19,426 nucleotides of DNA from JBDSYA01 sp039925865. GTDB taxonomy: Bacteria > Bacteroidota > Ignavibacteria > Tepidaquicellales > Tepidaquicellaceae. The notes under the pieces were generated by a model, which ran no database searches, was not told the origin of the DNA, and saw nothing but the letters and a program-made list of their open reading frames with translations. Position 1 is the stretch's first letter. Each line of letters begins with the position of its first letter. The position numbers and the translations under genes were made by a program. This document shows positions 7,026 to 15,342 of the stretch, in pieces. The DNA lies in contig JBDSYA010000053.1 of the NCBI GenBank assembly GCA_039925865.1, positions 1-19,426 on the forward strand, in the 5' to 3' direction.

Positions 7026-9320
7026 ATGAAGCTTAAAAATTTACCAATCATCCTGATAGGAGCGTACATTGCTTACTCACTTGGATTTAATATTCTAAGC
7101 GGAGGATTCAATCCGGTCACACTTCAGCAAATTCAAACAAAGTCTAATGATTCCCTTGTATTGGGAAGAGATAAATCAAACCTTCTGGGTGACTCTGTTG
7201 AAATAGTGGCAAGAGTCGTTGCCCCGCCAAAAGTTTCGGTATCAAATAATGATTTCAGAACTTTATTAAGAGGCACAAACAGCTGGACGTGTTATGTTCA
7301 GGATACGTCAAACGGAACATTCGGCGGTCTTGTAATAAGACAAGGCACAAGAGGTCCGGCAACAGGAATAGATCTTATTGATTCAGGACAAATAATAAAA
7401 GTTAGAGGTGTCGTTCAGGAATTCGGATCAACTGCGGGAAATAATTTTGCAAATACTCTGACCCAGCTTGCGCATGATACAGCGTCGAGCTATACAATAT
7501 CATTAATTGGATCTCCTACAAAACGTCCATCACCTATCCCGGTTAATATTACGGATTTTTCTAATGGAGACTATCCAAACGGCGGAACAATTAATTATGT
7601 CGGCGGAGAAAAGTACGAAGGAATGTATGTTGAATTAAGAAATGTTACTGTTGCAGCAGGTGTTGGTAACAGACAGCCATGGAGTATCATAGATGAAAAC
7701 GGAAATAAATTATATATGAGAGATTTTTCTAATTTTTTCTCAACTTCTCCTTCGGGTGATACATTAAGGCCATGGTCAAATCCTGCTTTAGGTACATTTG
7801 TCAATTATATCAGAGGTGTTATTATAAACACCAACAATGAAGGTGTATTTGGAGGCCAGCTTCCTTATGCGATCGTTCCTATTTATCCAAATGATCTGAG
7901 TCTTGGAAATGCCCCTCCTATATTATCAAGTCCAACAAGAAATCCGGGAGTACCAACTCCTCCGGACAGTGTGCAGGTAAGTGTAACTGCAACGGATCCG
8001 GGATTAAGCCTGCTTACAATAACGGATATGAAACTTTTCTGGAGATTTAACGGCGGTAGTTTTAATAATAAAAACATGCCACTAATAACAGGAAATATAT
8101 ATTCTGCAAAGTTACCTCCTGCACCTTTAGGAACTTTAGTTGAATATTTCATGAGAAGTGAAGACAATCAGGGTTCGGTAAAGCTTTTACCATCTGATAC
8201 ATTACGATCTAAATTATTTTATGTAGTAAGATTTAATGATTCCATGTCGGTGCAGGACGTACAGTTTTGTCCAAATAACGGAGGTAGATCATCGTATGAA
8301 GGTTTCGATGTCAGAGGCGTTGAAGGCGTAGTAACAGCAGACACTTCAGATATTCCCGGAATTAATTTTTCAGGTAACGGTGGAAATCAGACTTCACCAA
8401 GAAGAGTTTATATTCAAAATGGCCAGGGACCTTTAAGCGGTATATGGATCTCAGGTAACCCTACTGATGCATTAAGGAAAGGTAACAGAGTCAGGATCAA
8501 AGGAACAGTAGAAGAAAATTTCAGCGTTACAAGAATTAATATAGTAACACCATCAAATATAGTTGTTCTGTCAATATCAGAACCACAGCCTTCAGCAGAA
8601 ATTCTTACAACTGCTCAGCTGGCAAACTTCAGGCAGGACGGAGACATGGAAATTGAAAAATGGGAAAGTGTTTTTTGCAGATTTAACACACCCGTAGATA
8701 TTACTTGTATCAATGCAGGAATTGGTTTGACCTGTACAACTTCAGAACCATTGCAGGATACTACGTTCAGAAGAAATTTTGGTGAAATATTAGTTCGTGA
8801 TGCTTCGATGACAGAAGCAAGAATTGAACTTCAGGACGGAAGCCACACCTTTACAAACAATTGGGACGGAACTCAAAATCCCCCCCAACCCGGTTTTACA
8901 CTTCTTACTAAGAATGATATAATTTCTTACACCGAAGGTATTTTATATTTTGCATTCAGTAATTACAAATTAACTCCAAGAAAAAATCCGGACTTCGGAA
9001 CTGTCACGCCGGTAGGAATATCTAACAATACAGAATTAGTTGATAATTATTATCTGTCACAAAATTATCCAAACCCTTTTAATCCGGTTACATTGATCAA
9101 GTACAATATTCCGGTTTCAGGAAATGTATCTATTAAAATCTATGATATGCTTGGACGTGAATTGAGAACTTTACTAAATTCATACACAGTTTCAGGAACA
9201 CATACGATTAATTTTGACGGAAGTGGTTTTGCCAGTGGTATTTACTTTTATAAACTGGAAGCTGAGGGAATTGACGGAAATAAATTTATAATGACGAAGA
9301 GAATGGTTTTAGTGAAGTAA
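7026..9320 (+). CDS. T9SS-secreted protein with two OB-fold-like regions
   Basis: This is a 764-residue protein. The N-terminus is M-K-L-K-N followed by a hydrophobic segment to about residue 25, acting as signal sequence although no clean cleavage site is obvious. Residues about 55-150 (V-E-I-V-A-R-V-V-A-P-P, G-L-V-I-R-Q-G, I-I-K-V-R-G-V-V-Q-E-F) and about 427-508 (V-R-G-V-E-G-V-V-T-A-D, V-R-I-K-G-T-V-E-E-N-F) resemble the OB-fold domains found in secreted nucleases and lamin-tail-type proteins. Residues about 294-400 form an Ig-like region between them. The C-terminus is a canonical T9SS type A sorting domain: N-Y-P-N-P-F-N-P at about 680, then I-Y-D-M-L-G-R-E-L, G-I-Y-F-Y-K-L, final K-R-M-V-L-V-K. 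No nuclease or other catalytic motif is visible. It is probably co-transcribed with the preceding gene. A run of seven C at 8880-8886 lies within the frame. Confidence 0.8.
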   Translation: MKLKNLPIILIGAYIAYSLGFNILSGGFNPVTLQQIQTKSNDSLVLGRDKSNLLGDSVEIVARVVAPPKVSVSNNDFRTLLRGTNSWTCYVQDTSNGTFGGLVIRQGTRGPATGIDLIDSGQIIKVRGVVQEFGSTAGNNFANTLTQLAHDTASSYTISLIGSPTKRPSPIPVNITDFSNGDYPNGGTINYVGGEKYEGMYVELRNVTVAAGVGNRQPWSIIDENGNKLYMRDFSNFFSTSPSGDTLRPWSNPALGTFVNYIRGVIINTNNEGVFGGQLPYAIVPIYPNDLSLGNAPPILSSPTRNPGVPTPPDSVQVSVTATDPGLSLLTITDMKLFWRFNGGSFNNKNMPLITGNIYSAKLPPAPLGTLVEYFMRSEDNQGSVKLLPSDTLRSKLFYVVRFNDSMSVQDVQFCPNNGGRSSYEGFDVRGVEGVVTADTSDIPGINFSGNGGNQTSPRRVYIQNGQGPLSGIWISGNPTDALRKGNRVRIKGTVEENFSVTRINIVTPSNIVVLSISEPQPSAEILTTAQLANFRQDGDMEIEKWESVFCRFNTPVDITCINAGIGLTCTTSEPLQDTTFRRNFGEILVRDASMTEARIELQDGSHTFTNNWDGTQNPPQPGFTLLTKNDIISYTEGILYFAFSNYKLTPRKNPDFGTVTPVGISNNTELVDNYYLSQNYPNPFNPVTLIKYNIPVSGNVSIKIYDMLGRELRTLLNSYTVSGTHTINFDGSGFASGIYFYKLEAEGIDGNKFIMTKRMVLVK

Positions 9321-9429
9321 GGTTTTTTAATATTAAATCCCTCTGAGTCGATACTCTTTCAGATTTGGAGGGAATTACACTTTGAGATTTAAAATTAATT
9401 TGTCAGGTAAGTATGAAAACAAATATGAG

Positions 9430-10884
9430 ATGAGATCTTTTCTTAAAATATTTTTATTCCTTTTACTTTTAACTTTATCTTCAGAATCTGTTTTTGCTCA
9501 ACCGATTGTATGGAGACAAATAATCGGTGGTCCATATAATGAGATCGGATATAATTGTATTGAACTGAGAAGTGGATGTTATCTTATGGCTGGTGAAAAA
9601 GAGATACTTATACCAAAAACTTTTTTTACTATACCTAAGGCTTATCTTGTAAAGTTTGATAAAGGTGGGAATATATTATGGGAAAAAATTATCGGAGATT
9701 CTAGTTATCTAACATATAGTGTATCAGTTATTGAAGATGAAACTGGCAATATTTTTCTACCATACATATCTGAATTTAATGCACATATACTAAAATTAGA
9801 CTCTTTAGGTAATAAATTATGGGATAGGGATTATTCAGGACAGGGTATTATTGGGTTCAGGGGATTATCTTTTGTCGATCACTTTAAAAAAATTGTTTTA
9901 TTAGGACTAAGTAAACTACAGACATCTTCCATAACCAAAATTGATACGAGCGGAAATGTGATCTGGAGCAGATCTTTTTATGATAGCATACCATCTTTTT
10001 ATGTTTATACATCACACAATAATTCCTTTTTATTTTTAGATAATTCATATTATATAACAGGTGCAAGAGGAATAATAGGATTTATTTTAAAAACAGATAC
10101 GAGCGGAAATGTAATATGGAATAAAAGATATTTACCTGCTAAGGGCATATTTTCCATAGCTTCAATTTCTGAAAATTCATTTATAGGTAGTGGATCAGTC
10201 GATGTGGAAGGTTATTTATATTGCCAGAAATTTGATAGTAGCGGGAGTGTTTCATGGAGTAGGAATTACAGAAATGAACCTCTTGCATTTGCAATGGGAT
10301 ATGATAGAATAATTAAAACATACAATAGTAATTTTGCTCTTGGACACACATCAGGATATAATTTTGGAAGATTTATGACTATAGATTCACTCGGAAGTAT
10401 ATTAACTAGTAAATTTTACTATTATCCGGAGAATTTTTATATCTCGCAATATAATATAAATAACACTTCTGATTCCGGATATATAGTTGCTGGTTCTTTA
10501 GATTCAAATAACTTTTTTAGAAACAATTCAGAAAGGGGAGATAAACAGATCGACGCATTAATTTTTAAAATTGATAAATATGGTAATACCGTTTCAATAG
10601 GAAACAGTAATTCAACAGTTGTAGAAAAATTTGATATTAAGATTTATCCTAATCCTTATAACCTGTCATTCAATGTAGGTTTTAGTACAGATAAAAGGTC
10701 AAACGTAAAAATTTCTTTGTATGATATTTCGGGTAGGCAGGTGAAAATCATTGAAAATTCGATTTTAAATTCTGGTAAATATCTTCTAAATGTATATACT
10801 CCTGAATTAAGTTCAGGCATATATTTTTTAAAAACAGAATATAATGGAAGTTCTTATGCTAAAAAAATTTTATTAATTAAATAA
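9430..10884 (+). CDS. T9SS-secreted seven-repeat (probable beta-propeller) protein, copy 1
   Basis: This is a 484-residue protein. The frame is open from a TTG at 9382 that has GGAGGG nine bases before it, but ATG 9430 is preferred: it begins a normal signal peptide (M-R-S-F-L-K, leucine-rich core, cleavage after V-F-A) and aligns exactly with the start of the paralogue at 18231. Seven copies of a D-x-x-G-N-x-x-W-like turn occur, with the Asp at residues 77, 124, 172, 223, 269, 319 and 382, spaced 46-63, as expected for a seven-bladed propeller; blades 6 and 7 have lost the Trp. The C-terminal part, from about 400, is a T9SS sorting domain (I-Y-P-N-P-Y-N, Y-D-I-S-G-R-Q-V, S-S-G-I-Y-F-L-K, final K-K-I-L-L-I-K). 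The ligand is unknown. Base composition looks slightly more AT-rich than that of the flanking genes. Confidence 0.82.
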   Translation: MRSFLKIFLFLLLLTLSSESVFAQPIVWRQIIGGPYNEIGYNCIELRSGCYLMAGEKEILIPKTFFTIPKAYLVKFDKGGNILWEKIIGDSSYLTYSVSVIEDETGNIFLPYISEFNAHILKLDSLGNKLWDRDYSGQGIIGFRGLSFVDHFKKIVLLGLSKLQTSSITKIDTSGNVIWSRSFYDSIPSFYVYTSHNNSFLFLDNSYYITGARGIIGFILKTDTSGNVIWNKRYLPAKGIFSIASISENSFIGSGSVDVEGYLYCQKFDSSGSVSWSRNYRNEPLAFAMGYDRIIKTYNSNFALGHTSGYNFGRFMTIDSLGSILTSKFYYYPENFYISQYNINNTSDSGYIVAGSLDSNNFFRNNSERGDKQIDALIFKIDKYGNTVSIGNSNSTVVEKFDIKIYPNPYNLSFNVGFSTDKRSNVKISLYDISGRQVKIIENSILNSGKYLLNVYTPELSSGIYFLKTEYNGSSYAKKILLIK

Positions 10885-10901
10885 TTTAAACAATTATTGA
10901 T

Positions 10902-13900
10902 TTGAAATTAAAAATATTCTACATTTTTATATTTTTACTTTTTTTAAGAGATGCTTTCTCGCAATCCGATCCAATACAGCAAGCCGAAATTTTGATCCGA
11001 AACAGTATTGATCGGCCAATTTTGGTTAAAGTTTTTCCAGTTGGTGCAGTTTTTAGCGGACATCCTGCCCCTTCCACATCTTATGGTCAGAAGTATTCCT
11101 TGGTTAGGTGTAAACCGTCTAACCCCGTTTATTGGCCGCTTGGACCACATGGTGAACAATATATTATAGGTGGAGTGAAATTAATGGAGCCTAACGAATT
11201 TAAAGTTTTAGATTTTGATGATGGAGAATATTATAATGTTGTAAATGGGAATAATAATGTAATTGGAGGGGTTAGTTATGGACTATGGAAGTTTGAATTT
11301 TATGATTCCATAGTAGAACCACCATATATACATTTGATTGCAGATTGCTATATAGATTATCGAGACTTCAATCATGGCCATTCAAATGATCTTCCGGTAG
11401 ATATTTATTTTGACTTAGTTAGAAGATCTGGTGCGAGTGCAGATAGTTTACTTTTTAAATTCAAGCCAGGGAGTTATGTAAACATATTTGATAGTAGAAT
11501 TATAAACAAAACCATTAAAAGCTGGCACAAAGTAGGGGTTGGGAGTGATATCATCACACCAGGCAGTCCCGATAAAGGTTTTTTTAAAACGCTTCCATAC
11601 TTTTTCTCAGATTATCCTATTGATGCAACACAGTATGGAGCGGTGGCTCATATAAATCCTTCTGATATAGAAATGAATCTTGAAATTGATAGTAACGGAA
11701 CTAAATTAATAAGTGGAAAAACTTTAAATTTCAAAAACGCTAACTTAACTGTTAAGGATGGTAAGAATTTTGAATTTGAAAGTAATTCCAAAATTATCTT
11801 CAACGGAGTTTCCCGCTTCCGCACATTCCAATCCACCGGAATAAAAACAATCACAATGGGTCAAAACTCCGGAATTGAACTTAATACAAATGCCTCAATT
11901 AATCTCAACAACACCAAATTTATTTCAGGCTCAAGCTGGAATGGGATAAAATTAAATGATACTTATTTGGATACAATTAAAAATTGTGAATTTTATAATG
12001 CACCTACATTTATTGATTTATCCAATTCAAACAAATGCTTTGCAAGAAATAAGAAAATTATTTCGGGAAATACCTTTAATAATGGAGTAGTAAAGTTAAC
12101 AAACACTTTTCAAAGTCTGATCAATAATAATATTTTTAATCATACAGGTTTGGGAAATTTATTGACTATAACAAATAATGTTCATCCAAATGATGTTATA
12201 ATATGCAATGAAGAGGAAGAGTCAGCGGGTTGGTTTAATTTGAACATTGTTAATAATCATTTCTCCGGCGGCTCTGTGCAAATGTATTTAAACTGCTTAG
12301 CTGCGGACTTTACTCCATTCTATATTTCTAATAATTCATTTGGGGGTTCTACAGCGGGAAACGGTTTTGGTCTTGTCTGCAATAAAATTTCGGGAGATTT
12401 TAAATACAATAATTTCACTTCGTCTTTTTATAACTCGTCGGCTCAATTATATCAAAGTAATTTAAACTTTTATCAAAACAGGGATTTAAAATCAAACAGC
12501 AATCCAAATATTACGTTATCAGCTTCTTCAACTGCCCGTCTTGCGCCGGTTTTAATAAACGGCAGCTATTATTGGTATGGCGGACTCAATAAATTAGTAA
12601 GCGAAAACCATAATAATATTTATTTCAATCTTGGCAGTAATACATTTCTTGAAGTAGGTGTGAATTGTCTGATAATTAATAACACTTCGTATTACAATGT
12701 AAAAGGTTCTTTATCGGGAACTTGCGCAAGAGCATTTCCGGCTAGATTTAATTATTGGTTTCCATATCCTCCTACAAGTGATATCTTATGTAATGGTTCA
12801 AACCTACCTTTGAACTACAATAATGCATTATCAGAATGCTCAAGTTTTAGTGTTGATGAAGTAACGAGTTATGAAATAATTGACAGAGGAGACGGGATAT
12901 TCGATTCTATTCCGATTTCAAATGACATTTACGGAGGAGAAGATGATGAGGATGAAGAAATGATGGGAATGTCAATGTCGCAAAGAAATTCGGGCGATTT
13001 CGATGAATCGATAAATTCAGGAAAGATACTCATAAATAATTATGACACGAGTAATTTTATTTATTCTGCTTTAGATGAAATTTATTCAAGTTATCAGTTA
13101 AAAGACACTTTAGAAGTTGAAAGCAATACTATAGTTTTATTTTCAGAATTAAAAAATTATTTAGAATCAAAAATACAACAATACGCAACCAACGAATCGG
13201 TTGTTGAGAAAGCATATTCTTATTATTTGATGTCTCTAATAAAATTAAAGAACTATAACGAAGCAATAGCGGGTTATGATAATATAATCAACAATCATCC
13301 TGATGAGACAGTCCGGCTCCTTGCAAGCTGGGACAGATCGGCGGTTACGCTTTTACTGGGCGGTTCAGGAGGTGGTGAAAATAATATTTTGTCTGAGGAT
13401 GAACGTTTAGAAAAGCTTTTGAATGATAAACCCGCTCATCAAATCGCAAAAGGTATTTTTGTAGAGAAAAAGAATGATAAAAGCAGAAAAGAAAATTTTA
13501 CAAATAAACAGAAGTCTTTAATTGAACACAGAATTACAAAATTTAATCCAACTGATCAGAATGATTTAAGCAATAAAATAGAATCCGATTTAAATTTACT
13601 TTTGGGTATCGATTCAAAGCAAGCTCCTATTGAGAAAAACATAAGCTTCGATAACTACATTCTTCATCAAAATTATCCAAACCCTTTTAATCCAATAACA
13701 ACAATTTCATATTCATTACCCAAAAACGCTTTTGTTAAATTAAAAGTATTTGACATCGCTGGAAAAGAAGTGAAAGTGTTAATTAACGAATACAAGCAAG
13801 CGGGGAATTATGAAGTTGTGTTTGATGGCAGCAATCTATCGAGCGGAGTTTATTATTATAAAATTAATTCAGGTAATTATTTTGAAATAAAAAAAATGGT

Positions 13901-13913
13901 TTTAATCAAATAA
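10902..13913 (+). CDS. Large T9SS-secreted protein with beta-helix and TPR-like regions
   Basis: This is a 1003-residue protein beginning at TTG 10902; no in-frame ATG is close, and the TTG start gives a good signal peptide (M-K-L-K-I-F, aromatic-rich core, cleavage near F-S-Q). It has four parts. Residues about 22-265 are an unassigned region. Residues about 270-640 are rich in Asn and short strand repeats such as N-N-x-F and I-x-N-N-x-F-x-G, typical of a right-handed parallel beta-helix. A very acidic, methionine-rich linker lies near 677-700 (E-D-D-E-D-E-E-M-M-G-M-S-M-S). Residues about 710-830 are helical and TPR-like (Y-N-E-A-I-A-G-Y-D-N-I-I-N-N-H-P-D). The end is a canonical T9SS sorting domain (N-Y-P-N-P-F-N-P near 926, final K-K-M-V-L-I-K). 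No polysaccharide-lyase catalytic residues could be assigned. It starts 17 bases after the propeller gene and ends 5 bases before the lipoprotein gene. Confidence 0.8.
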   Translation: MKLKIFYIFIFLLFLRDAFSQSDPIQQAEILIRNSIDRPILVKVFPVGAVFSGHPAPSTSYGQKYSLVRCKPSNPVYWPLGPHGEQYIIGGVKLMEPNEFKVLDFDDGEYYNVVNGNNNVIGGVSYGLWKFEFYDSIVEPPYIHLIADCYIDYRDFNHGHSNDLPVDIYFDLVRRSGASADSLLFKFKPGSYVNIFDSRIINKTIKSWHKVGVGSDIITPGSPDKGFFKTLPYFFSDYPIDATQYGAVAHINPSDIEMNLEIDSNGTKLISGKTLNFKNANLTVKDGKNFEFESNSKIIFNGVSRFRTFQSTGIKTITMGQNSGIELNTNASINLNNTKFISGSSWNGIKLNDTYLDTIKNCEFYNAPTFIDLSNSNKCFARNKKIISGNTFNNGVVKLTNTFQSLINNNIFNHTGLGNLLTITNNVHPNDVIICNEEEESAGWFNLNIVNNHFSGGSVQMYLNCLAADFTPFYISNNSFGGSTAGNGFGLVCNKISGDFKYNNFTSSFYNSSAQLYQSNLNFYQNRDLKSNSNPNITLSASSTARLAPVLINGSYYWYGGLNKLVSENHNNIYFNLGSNTFLEVGVNCLIINNTSYYNVKGSLSGTCARAFPARFNYWFPYPPTSDILCNGSNLPLNYNNALSECSSFSVDEVTSYEIIDRGDGIFDSIPISNDIYGGEDDEDEEMMGMSMSQRNSGDFDESINSGKILINNYDTSNFIYSALDEIYSSYQLKDTLEVESNTIVLFSELKNYLESKIQQYATNESVVEKAYSYYLMSLIKLKNYNEAIAGYDNIINNHPDETVRLLASWDRSAVTLLLGGSGGGENNILSEDERLEKLLNDKPAHQIAKGIFVEKKNDKSRKENFTNKQKSLIEHRITKFNPTDQNDLSNKIESDLNLLLGIDSKQAPIEKNISFDNYILHQNYPNPFNPITTISYSLPKNAFVKLKVFDIAGKEVKVLINEYKQAGNYEVVFDGSNLSSGVYYYKINSGNYFEIKKMVLIK

Positions 13914-13918
13914 ATTTA

Positions 13919-15277
13919 ATGCTAAAATATTTAATCTACATCATTTTATTATTTACAATTGCAGTTACATACTCCTGCAAAGATCCGGTTTCGGGACAGT
14001 TGGAAAATCAACCTCCCAATACTTATCTGTCACTATTTCCTGACAGCACTATTGCGCCAGGGTCAACTTTAAAAACTATCCGTTGGTGGGGAGATGATCC
14101 GGATGGATACGTTGCAGGTTTCAGGATCTCTTTTGACTCTGTAAACTGGGGCTTCACTACTAAGAATGACAGTACTTTTATTCTTCATATTACAGGAGAC
14201 GACAGTACTTTCAGATTTTTTGTTGCTGCTGTTGATGACCAGGGACTTATTGATAATACTCCTGCTACAAACTTGTATCCGGTGATCAATTCTGCCCCAT
14301 CAGTCAGATTTGATGCGGGCACTGAGATACCAGATACAACATTTCCTGTTGCAACATTCAAATGGACAGGGACAGATCCTGACGGAAATGAAAATATAAG
14401 ATTTTATCAATATTCTTTAAATGATACTTTAGATTTCACAAGAATTTCCGGAAGTATAAATCTACTTACACTCACAAAAGACAGCGGACTTGCACTAAAT
14501 GCAAATAATGTTTTATATTTGAGAGCTGAAGATGATGCAGGTGCTCTAAGCCCAATTGTAAGAATGCCTGATACATCCAGAACATGGTACGTCAGGAGTG
14601 TTCGTTCAGAAATTCTTTTTATAAAAGATATGCCGCTTGCCGAATTTCCAACTGCAACTTCATACTTTAATGTTGCTTTTGATACTATCAGATATGATGT
14701 TCTGGATATTAAATCGAATAACGGTAATCTGATTCCGAAAATTATTAATCCAATGTTTATCGAAACACTGAAGCTATTCAATATTGTAGTATGGAGTGCT
14801 AACCGGGGAAATGTGGCAACTGATAATGCAAACATCTCACTTGCGCAAAACTCTCTTCCTTTTTATCTTCAAACAGGAAGGAAACTATTTTTCACGACAG
14901 GTCTTCCAAATGCTGAGACACAGGAACAAGGCTCAATCTTTAATTTTGCACCAATTGACAGTGTATCCAATTGCACAATTAGTTTAATCGGCAGTGGTGT
15001 CAATGTAACAAATGTTGACACCAGTTATCCGGTTATTACAACTTCAACCTTACTGCAGCGGATCAGGGGAATAAAAACAACTACACCTACACAAATAATC
15101 TATAGATTGCCCGTAAGTAATATTTGCACAACAAATCCGGTGGTTGCAATTAAAGATACTCCGGTAAATCCCAAAATTATTCTGATGTCGATCCCTGTCT
15201 ATCAGCTCAACGGAAATATGGAAGCTTCCAAAACTTTATTCAGAAAAATACTCATTGAAGAGTTTGGGCACAATTGA
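13919..15277 (+). CDS. Lipoprotein with FN3/Ig-like repeats
   Basis: This 452-residue protein starts with a lipoprotein signal: a hydrophobic core ending in V-T-Y-S-C with Cys at position 20, followed by K-D-P. Two related beta-sandwich repeats follow (about 30-120 and 125-225), marked by W-W-G-D-D-P-D-G-Y-V-A-G-F and W-T-G-T-D-P-D-G-N-E-N-I. From about 229 the style changes to alternating strands and helices (E-I-L-F-I-K-D-M-P, F-N-I-V-V-W-S-A-N-R-G, R-K-L-F-F-T-T-G-L-P), reminiscent of glutamine-amidotransferase-like or DUF4350-type folds, though no catalytic Cys-His pair can be assigned. It begins 5 bases after the preceding stop and lies just upstream of the TonB receptor, a position often held by receptor-associated lipoproteins, but it is not SusD-like in sequence. 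A role in capturing ligand for the receptor is inference. Confidence 0.75.
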   Translation: MLKYLIYIILLFTIAVTYSCKDPVSGQLENQPPNTYLSLFPDSTIAPGSTLKTIRWWGDDPDGYVAGFRISFDSVNWGFTTKNDSTFILHITGDDSTFRFFVAAVDDQGLIDNTPATNLYPVINSAPSVRFDAGTEIPDTTFPVATFKWTGTDPDGNENIRFYQYSLNDTLDFTRISGSINLLTLTKDSGLALNANNVLYLRAEDDAGALSPIVRMPDTSRTWYVRSVRSEILFIKDMPLAEFPTATSYFNVAFDTIRYDVLDIKSNNGNLIPKIINPMFIETLKLFNIVVWSANRGNVATDNANISLAQNSLPFYLQTGRKLFFTTGLPNAETQEQGSIFNFAPIDSVSNCTISLIGSGVNVTNVDTSYPVITTSTLLQRIRGIKTTTPTQIIYRLPVSNICTTNPVVAIKDTPVNPKIILMSIPVYQLNGNMEASKTLFRKILIEEFGHN

Positions 15278-15312
15278 TTAGTTGTTAGTTATTAGTTGTT
15301 AGTTATTAGTTA
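15278..15312 (+). repeat. Five-copy TTAGTTR heptamer array directly after the lipoprotein stop
   Basis: Immediately after the TGA at 15275-15277, five 7-base units follow without interruption in the order TTAGTTG, TTAGTTA, TTAGTTG, TTAGTTA, TTAGTTA. This can equally be read as a 14-base unit repeated 2.5 times. The array ends 30 bases before the TonB receptor ATG at 15343. A change in copy number would alter the leader or promoter spacing of the receptor gene. No recognised factor binding site is assigned. Confidence 0.85.
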
Positions 15313-15342
15313 CTTCAGTTAAATTCAAAAAAAGTTTTTATT

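Noticed and set aside
9338..9373. Inverted repeat TCCCTC/GAGGGA as a terminator after the OB-fold gene
   Set aside because: The stem is only 6 bp with a 24-base loop and no T-run follows; too weak to call.
9382..9429. TTG start at 9382 with GGAGGG nine bases upstream for the propeller gene
   Set aside because: It would add 16 polar residues before the signal peptide, and the paralogue at 18231 starts at the position matching ATG 9430.
14407..14835. Minus-strand open frame of 142 codons inside the lipoprotein gene
   Set aside because: It lies wholly within a well-supported + strand gene and its translation has no family features; it is an antisense shadow.
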